Source: Pelomonas sp. Root1237 (GTDB lineage Bacteria > Pseudomonadota > Gammaproteobacteria > Burkholderiales > Burkholderiaceae_C). Taken from it: 64,000 bases of DNA. The notes beneath the pieces are model-generated. The model was not told where the DNA came from and ran no database searches. It saw only the letters and a list, made by a program, of their open reading frames with translations. The stretch covers positions 186,001-250,000 of the forward strand of contig NZ_LMDK01000021.1 in the NCBI RefSeq assembly GCF_001425055.1, given 5' to 3'. This document shows, one piece after another, positions 50,142 through 63,541 of this stretch. How positions within the stretch are numbered: the first letter of the stretch is position 1; each line of letters begins with the position of its first letter. The position numbers and the translations under genes were made by a program.

Positions 50142-52370
50142 TCAAGCGAAGCTGAACGGCAGTTCCCGCTGACGCTTGCCAGTCAGCCGCGCCACCGCGT
50201 TGGCGAGCGCCGGTGCCAGCGGCGGCAGCCCCGGCTCGCCCATGCCCTTGGGTGGGTCGTTGCTGGGCACGATGCTGACCGTCATGACCTTGGGCGCGTC
50301 GGGCATGCGGGGCATGGCCATGTCGTAGAAGTTGTTCTGCTCGACGACGCCGTCCTTGAAGGTCACGCGGTGGGTCGGCATGGTCGTGGCCAGCGCGATG
50401 ATGGCCGCGCCCTGCACCTGGGTCTCGACCGCCTTGGGGTTGACGCACAGGTTGCAGTGCACACCAGCGTGGACTTCCTGCAGCACCGGCTGGCGATCCT
50501 TGCCCTTGCCCTTCATGCTCGCAACGACGACATAGGCGACGACCGACTCGAAACTCTCGTGCACCGCCACGCCCCAGGCCTGGCCGGGTTTGAGCTTGCG
50601 CTTGCCATAGCCGCTCTTGTCGACGGCCGCCTGCAGGGCGGCGCGATGGCGGTCGGCCTTGGCGTTGCCCTCCATCAGCTTGAGCCGGTAGGCGACCGGG
50701 TCCTGCTTGGTGGCAAACGCGATCTCGTCGACCAGGGTCTCCATGACATAGGCCGTGTGGGTGGAGCCCACCGAGCGCCACCACAGCACCGGCACGTTGA
50801 CGTCCGGGTGGTGGACGCTGAGGTTCATCGGGATCTCGTAGGGATCGCGCATGCCCTCGGTCGTCGTGCCGTCCACGCCCTTCTGGTAGCCAAAGCCTTC
50901 CAGCGGCGAGCCCTTCAGGATGCTCTGGCTGACGATGCGGTGCTGCCAGCCGGAGATCTTGCCCGCGGCATCGAAGCCGATCTCGGCGCGGTGCACCGTC
51001 ATGGGCCGGTAGTAGCCGGCCTTGACGTCATCCTCGCGGCTCCAGATCACCTTGACCGGCATGGGCTTGCCGGCCTGGGCCAGGGCCACCGCCACGGCTG
51101 CCGCCTCGCGCGGCCATTCGGTGGCGGGCGTGGCGCGCCGGCCAAAGCCGCCGCCCGCCATCTGCACATTGACCTGCACCTGCTCCGGCTTGAGCCCCAC
51201 CGTCTTGGCCAGGTTCATCGCATCGATGCCGGGCATCTGGGCCGCGTAATAGAAGTCGCAGCGGTCGGCCTTCAGGTCCACCGTGCAGGCCAGCGGCTCC
51301 ATCTGGGCGTGGTTCAGATAGGGGAAGACGAAGTCCGCCGTGATCTTCCTGGGCGCCTTCGCCCAGGCGCTGGCATCGGCCTGGAACTCCGGCTTGGGCG
51401 CCGGCGTGCCGGGCGTCTTGGCCAGGGCCAGGTACTGCTTGGTCAGCGCCGCGGTGTCGGGCTTGGCCACGCCACCCAGGTCCCAGTCGACCTTGAGCGC
51501 ATCACGGCCCTTCTTGGCCGCCCAGTAGCCGCTGGCCACCACCGCCACGCCCTGGCCACCGCGGTCCAGCGCCACCGGCAGCACGGCCTTGACGCCCTTG
51601 ACCTTGAGCGCCTCGGTCGAATCGAGCTTGGCGACCTTGCCGTTGAAGACCGGCGGCCGCTGGATGACGGCCACCGCCATGCCGGGCAGTTGCACGTCCA
51701 TGCCGTAGGCCTGGGTGCCGGTGCTCTTGGCCTGGCTGACGACCAGCCCGGTGGGCTTGCCGATCAGCTTGAAGGTCTTGGGGTCTTTCAGCGTGACGGC
51801 CTCGGGCACGGTGCCCTTCATCGCGGCGTCGAAGAATTCGCCGTAGCCGGCACTCTTGCCGCCACCTGAAATGACGCCGTTCTCGGCCTTCAGCGACGCG
51901 GCCGGCACGCCCCAGCTTTCGGCAGCGCTGGCCAGCAACATGGCCTTGGTGCGGGCGCCCAGCTCGCGGTACTGCTGATAGCTGTTCTTGACCGAGTTGG
52001 AGCCGCCGGTCAGGTGGATGCCGAAAAGCGGGTCCACATAGGCGGCCTTCTGGTCGCCAAAGCCGGTGCGGACCTTGCTCCAGTCGGCTTCCAGCTCCTC
52101 GGCGCAGATCATGGCCAGGCCGGTCTCGACGCCCTGGCCCATGTCCATGCGGTTGCACAGGATGGTGGTGGTGCCGTCCTTGGCGATGGTGACGAAGGCC
52201 AACGGTTGTTCAGTCGGCTTGGACCCGGGCTTGGGCGCCTGGGCGCTCGCCATGCCAGGCAACAGCGCCAGGCCGACGGCGCCGCCGACGGTGGTGGTGA
52301 CGAAGCTGCGGCGGGAAACTCCAAGGGAGCCCGCGGTCAGTGCCTGGTCGATACGACGGGGATTCAGCAT
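50142..52370 (-). CDS. Molybdopterin-binding oxidoreductase large subunit (IorB-like)
   Basis: A 742-residue protein of the xanthine dehydrogenase family, isoquinoline 1-oxidoreductase beta / aldehyde dehydrogenase type. It starts with a Tat signal (VSRRSFVTT near residue 17) and AQA cleavage site, so the folded complex is exported. Mo-cofactor regions include [20 protein letters not shown] near 79, [19 protein letters not shown] near 405, [21 protein letters not shown] near the end. The substrate is likely an aldehyde or N-heterocycle. It follows the 2Fe-2S subunit by 10 bp. Start ATG 52370. Confidence 0.92.
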   Translation of the reverse strand: MLNPRRIDQALTAGSLGVSRRSFVTTTVGGAVGLALLPGMASAQAPKPGSKPTEQPLAFVTIAKDGTTTILCNRMDMGQGVETGLAMICAEELEADWSKVRTGFGDQKAAYVDPLFGIHLTGGSNSVKNSYQQYRELGARTKAMLLASAAESWGVPAASLKAENGVISGGGKSAGYGEFFDAAMKGTVPEAVTLKDPKTFKLIGKPTGLVVSQAKSTGTQAYGMDVQLPGMAVAVIQRPPVFNGKVAKLDSTEALKVKGVKAVLPVALDRGGQGVAVVASGYWAAKKGRDALKVDWDLGGVAKPDTAALTKQYLALAKTPGTPAPKPEFQADASAWAKAPRKITADFVFPYLNHAQMEPLACTVDLKADRCDFYYAAQMPGIDAMNLAKTVGLKPEQVQVNVQMAGGGFGRRATPATEWPREAAAVAVALAQAGKPMPVKVIWSREDDVKAGYYRPMTVHRAEIGFDAAGKISGWQHRIVSQSILKGSPLEGFGYQKGVDGTTTEGMRDPYEIPMNLSVHHPDVNVPVLWWRSVGSTHTAYVMETLVDEIAFATKQDPVAYRLKLMEGNAKADRHRAALQAAVDKSGYGKRKLKPGQAWGVAVHESFESVVAYVVVASMKGKGKDRQPVLQEVHAGVHCNLCVNPKAVETQVQGAAIIALATTMPTHRVTFKDGVVEQNNFYDMAMPRMPDAPKVMTVSIVPSNDPPKGMGEPGLPPLAPALANAVARLTGKRQRELPFSFA

Positions 52371-52380
52371 GTCGGCCTCC

Positions 52381-52836
52381 TCAGGCGAGCTTGGCCGCAG
52401 CCGTGTGGATGGCCGCGCGAATGCGGGTGTAGGTGCCACAGCGGCAGAGATTGCCGGCCATGGCCTCGTCGATCTGCGCGTCGCTGGGCTTCTTGTTGCC
52501 CTTGAGCAGCGCAACCGCACTCATGACCTGGCCGCTCTGACAGTAGCCGCACTGGGCCACGTCATGCTCGACCCAGGCGGCCTGCACGGCCTGGCCGACC
52601 TTGTCGGTGGCGATGCCCTCGATGGTGGTCACCGGGCCTTGCACCGAGGAGATGGGCGTCAGGCAGGACCGCACCGGCGCCCCGGCCACGTGCATGGTGC
52701 AGGCGCCGCACTGGGCCGCCCCGCAGCCGAATTTCGTGCCGGTCAGCTGCAATTCCTCCCGCACGGCCCACAGCAGGGGCATATCGGGCTCGGCGTCCAG
52801 CGAGACGGCGCGACCGTTGACGGTCATGTTGATCAT
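52381..52836 (-). CDS. 2Fe-2S subunit of the molybdenum oxidoreductase (IorA-like)
   Basis: A 151-residue subunit with two [2Fe-2S] clusters: the plant-ferredoxin-like set C38, C43, C46 and C58 ([15 protein letters not shown]), and the helical-domain set in QCGYCQSGQ and NLCRCGTY. It passes electrons from the Mo centre, probably to a membrane cytochrome c. It lacks a signal and is likely exported bound to the Tat-tagged large subunit. ATG 52836. Confidence 0.93.
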   Translation of the reverse strand: MINMTVNGRAVSLDAEPDMPLLWAVREELQLTGTKFGCGAAQCGACTMHVAGAPVRSCLTPISSVQGPVTTIEGIATDKVGQAVQAAWVEHDVAQCGYCQSGQVMSAVALLKGNKKPSDAQIDEAMAGNLCRCGTYTRIRAAIHTAAAKLA

Positions 52837-52911
52837 GGGATTCCTCAGGGGGGTGGGACGCGGGCGACTCTAGCCACTTGCGGTGTCCCCGTACATCACT
52901 CGGGCATTGCC

Positions 52912-52937
52912 AAACAAAAAGGGCTCCGAAGAGCCCC
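52912..52937 (-). terminator. Intrinsic terminator of the TonB receptor gene
   Basis: GGGCTC-CGAA-GAGCCC (52921-52936) followed, on the minus strand, by TTTTTGTTTG. This classic hairpin with T-tract ends the TonB receptor message about 26 bp after its stop and separates it from the iorAB-like genes. Confidence 0.85.
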
Positions 52938-52962
52938 CAAGACGTAGCCACTCCGGCGCCGC

Positions 52963-55722
52963 CTACTTGAACTGGTAGCTCGCCGTGGCGTACCAGAAGC
53001 GGCCACGCGGGTCGACGAAGGAACCCGCATAGCCGGTCACGTGCGAGCCATAGCTGGACACGGCGGTGAACGGCGGGTCCTGGTCCAGCAGGTTGCGCGC
53101 GCCGACACGCAGGGCCAGCGTGGGCATGGGCTTCCAGCCTAGGCCCAAGTTCCAGCGGCTGCTGTCCTTGACCTTGTGCTCGACGAGCGGGCCGACGTTG
53201 GCCTCCACCAGGCCGGCCGATTCCGTCCAGCCCTTGACGAAGATGTTCTCCAGCGTCAGGTTCCAGTTGCCCATGTTCCAGTCCAGACCCAGGGTGTGCT
53301 GCCACTTGGGCACCGGCTGCACGCCGGCGCCGTCGCCGGCCGTGCCCTCATAGGACACGAACGGCGTGCCCTTGCCGTTCTGCTGCTTCCATTGGTTGAT
53401 GAAGCTGCCGGCGTAGCTCGCGCTCAGGCGACCCATGGAACCCAAGCTCCAGCCCGCCTTCACGTCGAGGTCGATGCCGTTGGTCTTCAGATCGCCGAGG
53501 TTCTCGACCGGGGTCTCGATGTAGCTGATGAAGCCGCTGGGCTGCAGGCGGTGGATGCGGGTGTTGTAGCGCTGGTAAAGGATCGGGTCGGACATGATGG
53601 CGTCGCCGCCGATGGTGCCGATCTGGTCCTTCTTCTGGATGTGCCAGTAGTCGAGCGCGATGGACAGGTCCCGCATCGGCTCGAACACCGCGCCAAAGGA
53701 ATACTGGCGCGACTTCTCGGGCTTGAGCGAGGGGTCGCTGGACAGGCGCACGTTGAACTGAGTCTCGCAGCGCGGGTCGCCGGCCTGGCCGGGCGGGCAG
53801 TTCGGGTCGACGAGGGAGTTGGCGGTGTTGGTGAAGGCCGTCGGGCTGTTCACGTCCCACAGCGTCGGGGCGCGGAAGCCCGTGCCGGCACTGGCGCGCA
53901 GCAGCACTTCGCGGCTGGGCTGGAAGCGCAGCGTCACGCCCGGGTTGAACGTGCCGCCGAAGTCGCTGTATTTGTCGTAGCGCGCCTTGACCGTGGCCTC
54001 CCAGCCCTTGGCGAAGGGCATGGACAGCTCACTGAACACGGCATAGATGGTGCGCGAGGCCACGGTCTTGGGCACCGTGCCTTCGCCGCCGATGTGCAGG
54101 CCCAGCTCATAGTCGGCATTCACGGCATGGTCGTCGGCCTTTTCCTTGCGCAGGTCGGTACCGACGGCCAGCATCATCGGGCCGCCGCTCATGGCCATCA
54201 GCTCGGTGCTGGCCTTGGCGTCGAAGGCGTAGGTCGTGCTCTTGGAACGGCGCATCGGGCCTTCCATGCGCGCACGGTTCAGCGCGGCCAGCCCAGCTTC
54301 ATCCTGCGGGCCGAAGGGGTTGATGACCCCGGTGGCCAGTTCGGTGATGAAGCGGCCTTCATGCAGGTAGTTGTAGTAGTCCAGCGAGCCCTTGGCCTGC
54401 GACATCGTCAGGCCGGCGTCGTAGTCCCAGCCCTGGAAGATGCCGGCGGCACCGGCCACGAAGCGGGTCTGCTCGTTCAACACGTTGTTGGTGCGCGGGC
54501 CGACCGGCACGGAACGCATCGCGATCTCGGTGAAACCGCCACCCAGCGTGTCGAACTGCGCCGGCGTGTAGCCCAGGCTGGTCAGCAGTGCCGCCGGGAA
54601 GTATTTGCTCGAGATGGGGAAGGCGAAGGACGGGTAGGTGCCGTCGGCCTTCACATGACCCGCCGTCGAGTCAATGGGCACGGCGGCAGTGCGGCCGATG
54701 GAGTCGTTGCGTGCGTAGCTGGCCTCGAAGAAGACCTGCGAATCGCCGCCCGTGTCCAGCGTCAACCGACCGAAGGCATCGGCCTTCTTGGAGTCGGGCA
54801 GGTTCTCCTGCATGGCCGGGTAGATGAAGCGGCAGCGCTTGATCGGCGTGCCGTTGGGGGTCGTCGCGGTCAGCGTCTGGATGGTGTTGAAGTTGGGGTC
54901 GCAGGGGCTGAAGTTGGTACCCGCGTTGGCATAGGCGCCCGGCGTGATGTTGAAGTCGACGAGGCGACCTGGGAAGGAGCGGCCCGAGGTGGGGGGATCG
55001 GAGCCGGGGATCTCGTCGATGCCGCGCAGATACCACTTCTGGTCGAGGGAGCTGACCTTGGTCTGCTTCTTGACGTTGCCGGTCACGAGCAGGTTGTAGC
55101 CATCGGTCTTGAGGCCGCCCATGCCGAAGGCGATGGAGGCGCTCGTCTCCTTGCCGCCGATGCTCTTCTCGGGTGCGCCGTACTTCAGCGTGACGGCGCC
55201 CTTGTCGTAGTCCTTGCGGGTGATGAAGTTGATGACGCCGCCGACGGCGTCGGTGCCATACACGGCCGAGGCGCCGTCACGCAGCACCTCGATGCGGTCG
55301 ATGGCCGCGAAAGGGATGCTGTTCAGGTCCACTGACGAATTGCCGCCGATGGAGCCGAAGGCGAAGTTGGCCAGGCGCCGGCCATTCAGCAGCACCAGCG
55401 TCGAGTTGGGGCCCAGGCCGCGCAGGTTGGCGAAACTCTGGGAATAGCCGGCGCCCTGCGTGGTGTCCGACTGCACGGCGGTGTTGGCACCGATGCGGCG
55501 CAGGATGTCCTCGACGTTGGTGGCGCCGGTCTTCTCGATCTGGTCGCGCGTCATCACCGACACCGGCAGGGCCGTCTCGGATTCAACCCGCTTGATCGAC
55601 GAGCCGGTGATGGTGATGCGCTCGAGCTGCTGCTGTTGGGCCGGTGCGTTCTGCGCAGCGGCCGAGCCGGCGATACCGGCGGCCAGCAAGGCCAGCGCCA
55701 GTCGGGTGTGACGGTGTTGCAT
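52963..55722 (-). CDS. TonB-dependent outer-membrane receptor
   Basis: A 919-residue receptor with a signal peptide ending SAAAQ. The plug domain has [19 protein letters not shown] and VEDILRRIG near 75, [20 protein letters not shown] near 98, and [30 protein letters not shown]-type segment near 140-170. The 22-strand barrel follows and ends [10 protein letters not shown]. This type of long receptor (with a full ISSDAG-like plug) often takes up nickel, iron chelates, or plant oligosaccharides or peptides; substrate unknown. ACAGGAG lies 10 bp before ATG 55722. Unlike iorAB it has its own terminator. Confidence 0.93.
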   Translation of the reverse strand: [919 protein letters not shown]

Positions 55723-55922
55723 GGAAGCTCACTCCTGTCAGTTGGGGCCTTGTGAAGGGTCGCCCCCGACCCCCGCCGCGGCGCGGCTTGTTGCCCTCAT
55801 GCAAAGAAGTGTTGAGCCGCAGTTCATGGCTCCTCCCCTGCGGGAAGTCAGGCTGTGGCGCATTCACAGCACTGCGAATTAGGGCCTGACTTCCTTCACG
55901 TCCGCGGCCGGCGCCGCAAGGC
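55723..55922. other. 200-bp gap upstream of the TonB receptor
   Basis: Holds the receptor ribosome site (ACAGGAGTGAG on the minus strand) and presumably its promoter. GGCCTGACTTCC and GCCTGACTTCCC recur 30-40 bp apart on the minus strand as imperfect direct repeats (GCCTGACTTCC near 55850 and GGAAGTCAGGC near 55885, opposite orientation), a possible regulator site. No gene is seen. Confidence 0.35.
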
Positions 55923-58337
<2,415 letters not shown>

Positions 58338-60001
58338 AGCCAGCGCGGATAGGGCTGCTCGATCATCTGCGTCTGGCCCCAGGGGCTTGCCGCGCCGGCG
58401 GCGTTGAAGGCCTTGGCGCGCAAGAAGTACTTGCCCGGCGATGGCTTCGGGATCGCGAGCTCGGGCTTGTCCGTTGCAAAGCGCTGCACGTCCGCGCCGT
58501 CAAAGGTCTCGGTCTTGGACCATTCCAGTTCGTAGCGCGTGACGTCCGGGTCGGCCCGCCAGCGCAGCTTCAACTGGTCGCCGCTGACCTCCGGCTCGGC
58601 CGGCGGTGGCGCGGGCGGCGGCGGCCTGATCTCGAAGGTTTGCGGGTCGCCGAACGGCCCGGCACGGCCGCCCGCTTCGACGGAGGCGATGCGCCAGTGA
58701 TAGAGGCCGTCGGGCAGTCGGGCGTCGTAGTTCGCGCCGTCAATGGGTGAGGGTTGCAGAACCAGGTCCTTGAAGCCGGCATCCCGCGCGATCTGCAGGC
58801 GCACATTTGGCGCCACCGTGTTGCGCGTCCAGGCGAAGGCCGTGCCACCGGCGTAGCTGACGGCACCGGGCGCAGGCGCCTGGATGAAGGGCGGCTCAGG
58901 CCGGGCCAGCAGGCGGATGCTTGCATCGGCAGCGGCGCCCTCCTGGCCGCGCGCGTCGATGGCGCGCACGCGCAGCGTGTAGTCGCCGTCGGCCAGCTCG
59001 CGCACCTCGGGCCAGGTGACGGCCGGCTCGCCCACGACGTCATCCAGCAGCAGGCGGTCGAAGTCACCGCCAACGTACAGCTGTACGCGCCAGGTGGCAG
59101 CGCCGGCCGGACCGCCTACCCAGGCCAGGTGCAGCGGCAGCCGCTCCGTCACGGGCACCAGGCCACTCAGATCGGGCGCCGACAGCAGCGGCGCGACGCT
59201 GCGCGCTGCTCCCTCGGCGAGCAGGCCCTGGCCGCTCGCCACGTCGGGGCCCAGGCCACCGGCATGCACGGCGCCGGACAGCACCTGCATGCGGCTCTGC
59301 GAACCCGCCGTCTGCACGCGGAACTCGGTGCCGCGCACGCCCAGGTTCACATGCGGCGTGCGCACTTCGTACAACGGCACGCGCTGTGCGTTGGGCGTCA
59401 CGCGGCTGTCCGCACCGCCCTGCTGCACGCCGATGCGCACCGCGGGGATGGCGCCGCGGCCCAGCACCAGCAGTTGGTCCAGCGTGATGTCGCTGTCGGG
59501 CGGGATCAGCAGCCGCGAGCCATCGGCGAAACGCAGGCTGGCGCTGGACTGAGCGCCGGTCTTGATGCGGTCCCCGCCTTGCAGCGTCGTGCCGGCGGTG
59601 AGTGCTTCGCTCGCCGCACCACGCTGGCGCGTGACCTGGCCGCGCGCGAACACGGCCTCGGCGACGCTGGCCTCGCGCTTCAGCCAGGCCACCGGCATGC
59701 GCAGGGTCGAACCGGGCATCAACCGCAGCGGATCGGGCACGCGGTTGAGCTTCTGCAGATCGCGCCAGGTCCTGGGCGGCGCCAGCCAGGCATCGGTCAA
59801 TGTGATCAGCGTGTCACCCGGCTGGATGCGGTAACGCCAGTCGGCATCGGCCGCGTCGGTCTGCCCGACGGCCCACCCACAGGCCAGCATCAAGCTCATG
59901 GCGAGCCAGACTCTCAGTGCATTCATCGGAGCCCCTTCCCTGGTAGCAGGGTGCATCCTAGTCATACCTGAGAATGGGCGACACCACGAGGAGGGCGTGC
60001 G

Positions 60002-60283
60002 ATGTTCACGATCTCGGCCTTTACCGGCTGGCTGCGCCGGCACCGTTTCGCCTGCTTCGGGTTGATGGTGCTGAGCTTTGTCGTCTTCGGCCTGCTGACC
60101 CTGGACCTGGTGCGGCTGGTGAGCGCAAACGCAGCCCTGCTGTCGAACTACGGCTGGCAGGGCCTGCAGGACGGCGGGCTGCGGCAACTGGCCGAGCTGA
60201 TCGCCTCGACGCTGGCGGCGATGGCGGCCTGGCTGCTGTTCAAGGTCTGCGAGACGGTGCTCGTGCAGGCCTGGACGCGTTAG
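60002..60283 (+). CDS. Small membrane protein
   Basis: A 93-residue protein with two membrane helices (about 18-43 and 66-85) and a basic N-terminus (RRHRFACF). No family is recognised. A strong GAGGAGG lies 8 bp before ATG 60002. It diverges from the FecR operon by 75 bp and overlaps the stop of the TetR gene by 4 bp on the other strand. Confidence 0.7.
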   Translation: MFTISAFTGWLRRHRFACFGLMVLSFVVFGLLTLDLVRLVSANAALLSNYGWQGLQDGGLRQLAELIASTLAAMAAWLLFKVCETVLVQAWTR

Positions 60284-60972
60284 GCCTGAGCCAACGCATC
60301 CTGCAGCTGCCCACGCAGCCGGCGCAGCCGCTGCAGCTCCTGGTCGGGTGCCTGCAGGGCCGGCCACAGCAGCGCGACGAGATCGCGGGCGCTGGCCTCC
60401 ACGTCGATCTGGCGGCCGGTGATGACCACCTCCCACAGCATGTGCTCCATCGGCCCGAACACCAACGAGCGCAGCATGCGCAGCGGGATGTCGCGCCGCA
60501 CCTCGCCGGCCTCCTGGCCGCGCGCCAGCAGCTCCATCAGCGGCGCGGTGTAGCGCCGCTGCAGCTCGACGAAGCCTTCGCCGAGGTCCTGGCCCTTGGT
60601 TCTGCCTTCCGACAGCACCAGCGCGCACAGCCCCGTGCCCTGGATCAGGAACAGGCGCAGATGCGTCAGCACGACGAACTCCAGCTGCTCGCGCACCGAA
60701 GCCTGGCGCGGCAGGCCGGCCTCGATGGCGGCGATGATCTCGTCGTACCAGTCCTGGATGACGCGCATGCAGAGCTCGCGCTTGCCGCGGAAATAGGTGA
60801 AGACGGTGGCCTCCGAGATGGCCAGGCGCTGGGCGATCTCGGTCGTCGTCGCACGCTCGTAGCCGCGCTCGGCGAACACCTCGCGGCCCACGCGCAGGAT
60901 GTCGCGCACGCGCTGCTCGGCCTTGGGGCCTGCGGGGGATCTGCGCTGGGGCGTGACGGCGACGGTGGTCAT
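60280..60972 (-). CDS. TetR-family regulator
   Basis: A 230-residue regulator. The N-terminal HTH (about 22-68) has ILRVGREVFAERGYERATTTEIAQRLAISEATVFTYF. The ligand-binding part (EQLEFVVLTHLRLFLIQGTG…) is not diagnostic. It is divergent from the MCC beta-subunit gene, and a perfect palindrome lies 23 bp upstream of its start, so it probably represses itself and the carboxylase. Regulators of this kind, such as LiuQ or FadP in betaproteobacteria, answer to acyl-CoA; that match is inferred. ATG 60972. Confidence 0.9.
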   Translation of the reverse strand: MTTVAVTPQRRSPAGPKAEQRVRDILRVGREVFAERGYERATTTEIAQRLAISEATVFTYFRGKRELCMRVIQDWYDEIIAAIEAGLPRQASVREQLEFVVLTHLRLFLIQGTGLCALVLSEGRTKGQDLGEGFVELQRRYTAPLMELLARGQEAGEVRRDIPLRMLRSLVFGPMEHMLWEVVITGRQIDVEASARDLVALLWPALQAPDQELQRLRRLRGQLQDALAQA

Positions 60973-60994
60973 CGAGGTCGCATTCTGCGTAATT

Positions 60995-61011
60995 CTTGAG
61001 TAACACTCAAG
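60995..61011. promoter_or_regulatory. Palindromic TetR operator
   Basis: CTTGAGT-AAC-ACTCAAG, a perfect 7-bp-arm palindrome, is 23 bp before the TetR start and 125 bp before the carboxylase start. It fits the size and position of a TetR-type operator. No second copy is seen in the window. Confidence 0.7.
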
Positions 61012-61135
61012 TCGGCATTGCATCCGTGTTCACCCTGGATTATTCTGGCGCCCCTCACGCGGCTCACGAGGCCGTCAATCAATAAGTTGAGCCCTGCTTA
61101 GTCATTGACTCGAGCATGGGCTTCGCGGAGACACC

Positions 61136-62743
61136 ATGCCGGTCCTCAATACCCAGCTCAACCCCCGCTCGGCCGACTTCAAGGCCAATGCGGACGCGAT
61201 GCGCGGCCTCATTGACGACCTGAACGCCAAGCTCGCCAAGATCGCCCAGGGCGGCGGCGACGCCGCGCGCGCCAAGCACACGGCCCGCGGCAAGCTGCTG
61301 CCGCGCGACCGCGTCGAGATGCTGCTCGACCCGGGCACGCCCTTCCTGGAACTGGCGCCGCTGGCGGGCCTGAACCTGTATGACAACGCGGCGCCCGGCG
61401 GCGGCGTGGTGGCTGGCATCGGCCGCGTGTCGGGCGTGGAATGCGTTGTCGTCTGCAATGACGCAACCGTGAAGGGCGGCACCTACTACCCCATCACCGT
61501 CAAGAAGCATCTGCGCGCGCAGGAGATCGCCCAGCAGAACCGCCTGCCCTGCATCTACCTGGTGGACAGCGGCGGCGCCAACCTGCCGAATCAAGACGAA
61601 GTGTTCCCCGACCGCGACCATTTCGGCCGGATCTTCTTCAACCAGGCCAATCTGTCCGCCGAAGGCATTCCGCAGATCGCCGTCGTCATGGGCTCCTGCA
61701 CGGCCGGCGGCGCCTACGTGCCGGCGATGAGCGACGAGACCATCATCGTCAAGAACCAGGGCACCATCTTCCTGGGCGGCCCGCCGCTCGTGAAGGCGGC
61801 CACCGGCGAGGTGGTCACGGCTGAGGACCTGGGCGGTGGCGACGTGCACACACGCCTTTCGGGCGTGGCCGACCACCTGGCCAACAACGACACGCATGCG
61901 CTGGCCATCGCACGGCAGTCCGTCGCACGGCTGAACTGGACCAAGGCGAGCCCACTGGCGATGCAGGAACCGAAGGCGCCGGCGCACGACCCCGCCGAGC
62001 TGCACGGCGTGATTCCCACCGACACGCGCAAGCCCTTCGACATCCGCGAGATCATTGCCCGCATCGTCGACGGCTCGGAGTTCGATGAGTTCAAGGCCCG
62101 CTACGGCGCGACGCTCGTCTGCGGCTTCGCCCACATCGAGGGCATGCCGGTCGGCATCGTCGCCAACAACGGCATCCTGTTCGCCGAGAGCGCCAACAAG
62201 GGCGCTCACTTCATCGAGCTGTGCTGCCAGCGCAAGATCCCGCTGATCTTCTTGCAGAACATCACCGGCTTCATGGTCGGCCGCAAGTACGAGAACGACG
62301 GCATCGCCCGCGCCGGCGCCAAGATGGTGACGGCCGTGGCCTGCGCCCAGGTGCCCAAGTTCACCGTCATCATCGGTGGCAGCTTTGGCGCCGGCAACTA
62401 CGGCATGTGTGGCCGCGCCTACTCGCCGCGCTTCCTGTGGATGTGGCCGAACGCGCGCATCTCGGTGATGGGCGGCGAGCAGGCGGCCAGCGTGCTGTCC
62501 ACCATCCGCCGCGACGCCGTCGAGGCCAAGGGCGGCACCTGGAGCGCCGACGAAGAGGAAGCCTTCAAGGCACCGCTACGCCAGCAGTACGAGGACCAGG
62601 GTCATCCTTACTACGCGTCGGCGCGGCTGTGGGACGACGGCGTCATCGACCCCGCCGACACGCGCCGCGTGCTGGCGCTGGGGCTGTCGGCGTCGCTGAA
62701 TGCGCCCATCCCTGAGACGAAGTTCGGCGTGTTCCGGATGTGA
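61136..62743 (+). CDS. mccB: Methylcrotonyl-CoA carboxylase beta subunit
   Basis: A 535-residue carboxyltransferase that moves CO2 from biotin to 3-methylcrotonyl-CoA in leucine breakdown. Signatures: [20 protein letters not shown] near 54, [24 protein letters not shown] near 145, [17 protein letters not shown] near 183, [23 protein letters not shown] near 376, and [18 protein letters not shown] near 415, as in MccB/LiuB rather than PccB. The biotin subunit gene (mccA) is not in the window. GGAG lies 5 bp before ATG 61136. Confidence 0.94.
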   Translation: MPVLNTQLNPRSADFKANADAMRGLIDDLNAKLAKIAQGGGDAARAKHTARGKLLPRDRVEMLLDPGTPFLELAPLAGLNLYDNAAPGGGVVAGIGRVSGVECVVVCNDATVKGGTYYPITVKKHLRAQEIAQQNRLPCIYLVDSGGANLPNQDEVFPDRDHFGRIFFNQANLSAEGIPQIAVVMGSCTAGGAYVPAMSDETIIVKNQGTIFLGGPPLVKAATGEVVTAEDLGGGDVHTRLSGVADHLANNDTHALAIARQSVARLNWTKASPLAMQEPKAPAHDPAELHGVIPTDTRKPFDIREIIARIVDGSEFDEFKARYGATLVCGFAHIEGMPVGIVANNGILFAESANKGAHFIELCCQRKIPLIFLQNITGFMVGRKYENDGIARAGAKMVTAVACAQVPKFTVIIGGSFGAGNYGMCGRAYSPRFLWMWPNARISVMGGEQAASVLSTIRRDAVEAKGGTWSADEEEAFKAPLRQQYEDQGHPYYASARLWDDGVIDPADTRRVLALGLSASLNAPIPETKFGVFRM

Positions 62744-63537
62744 TGACCCCACGCCTGCGCTCCACGCTGACCTCGCTGCTGGTCAGCCTTACCGTTGCTG
62801 CCAACGCCGCCACGCAGGAAGACCTGCGGCGCGTGGACGCCGCGCTGCGCCATGCCGCGTCGCCGTGGTGCGGCCGTCTGGCTGAAATCGACGCGCAGGG
62901 CCAGCGCCGCTGCACCGTGTCCTTCGAGAGCGTGGGGCCGATCGGCGCAGGCAACGCGTTCGCGGTGTTCGACATGACCCGCATCTCCGATGAGTTGCTG
63001 GCCGTGCTGTCTGAGGACGAACTCGCCGCAGCGATGGGCCATGAGCTGGCGCACGTGGTGTTGGGTCACGGCATCTTCAGGATGCGCCGGCAGATCGCCA
63101 AAGCCCCAGACGAGGGGCACGCGATGATGCTGTCGCTCAGTGAACAGTTTGGTATCGAGCCCCACGCAGACACTCCTCAAGACCTGCGCGCCCAGGAGCT
63201 GGACGCCGACACGCTCGGCCTGGTCTTTGCCGGCCTGGCGGGGTACGACGTGCATCGCGGCGCGGCACTCTGGCGCACGGCCAGTCAACGCATTCCCGGC
63301 ATGAAGTCGCATGGCGGGCCCACCCACCCCGACAACGCACGCCGACATGCCAACGCGGCCCAGGTGGCACACAACTTCTGCCGGGCGGCCGCCGCATCGC
63401 AGCCGCCCTGGCCCGCCACTGAACGGCTGCTGCCTCGCTACGAGCTGTCGCGCGATGAAGCCGCGCGTCAGCTCGATCCGGCCCTGCTCAGCCGCGCCTG
63501 CGGCAAGCCCAACCCAGCCCGAATGCTGAAGGGATGA
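62743..63537 (+). CDS. M48-family metalloprotease, exported
   Basis: A 264-residue protein with signal peptide ending VAANAA and zinc site HELAH at 100-104, then a distal Glu ligand in RAQELDADTLGLVFAG. The arrangement fits the M48 BepA/YfgC-like group, periplasmic proteases in envelope quality control. No TPR domain is present, unlike BepA. Its ATG shares one base with the mccB stop (TGATG), so it is co-translated; the metabolic link is not obvious. Confidence 0.87.
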   Translation: MTPRLRSTLTSLLVSLTVAANAATQEDLRRVDAALRHAASPWCGRLAEIDAQGQRRCTVSFESVGPIGAGNAFAVFDMTRISDELLAVLSEDELAAAMGHELAHVVLGHGIFRMRRQIAKAPDEGHAMMLSLSEQFGIEPHADTPQDLRAQELDADTLGLVFAGLAGYDVHRGAALWRTASQRIPGMKSHGGPTHPDNARRHANAAQVAHNFCRAAAASQPPWPATERLLPRYELSRDEAARQLDPALLSRACGKPNPARMLKG

Positions 63538-63541
63538 CGAG

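Noticed and set aside
53176-55335. A 719-codon plus-strand frame opposite the TonB receptor
   Set aside because: Antisense shadow of a gene with plug and barrel motifs and a matching terminator.
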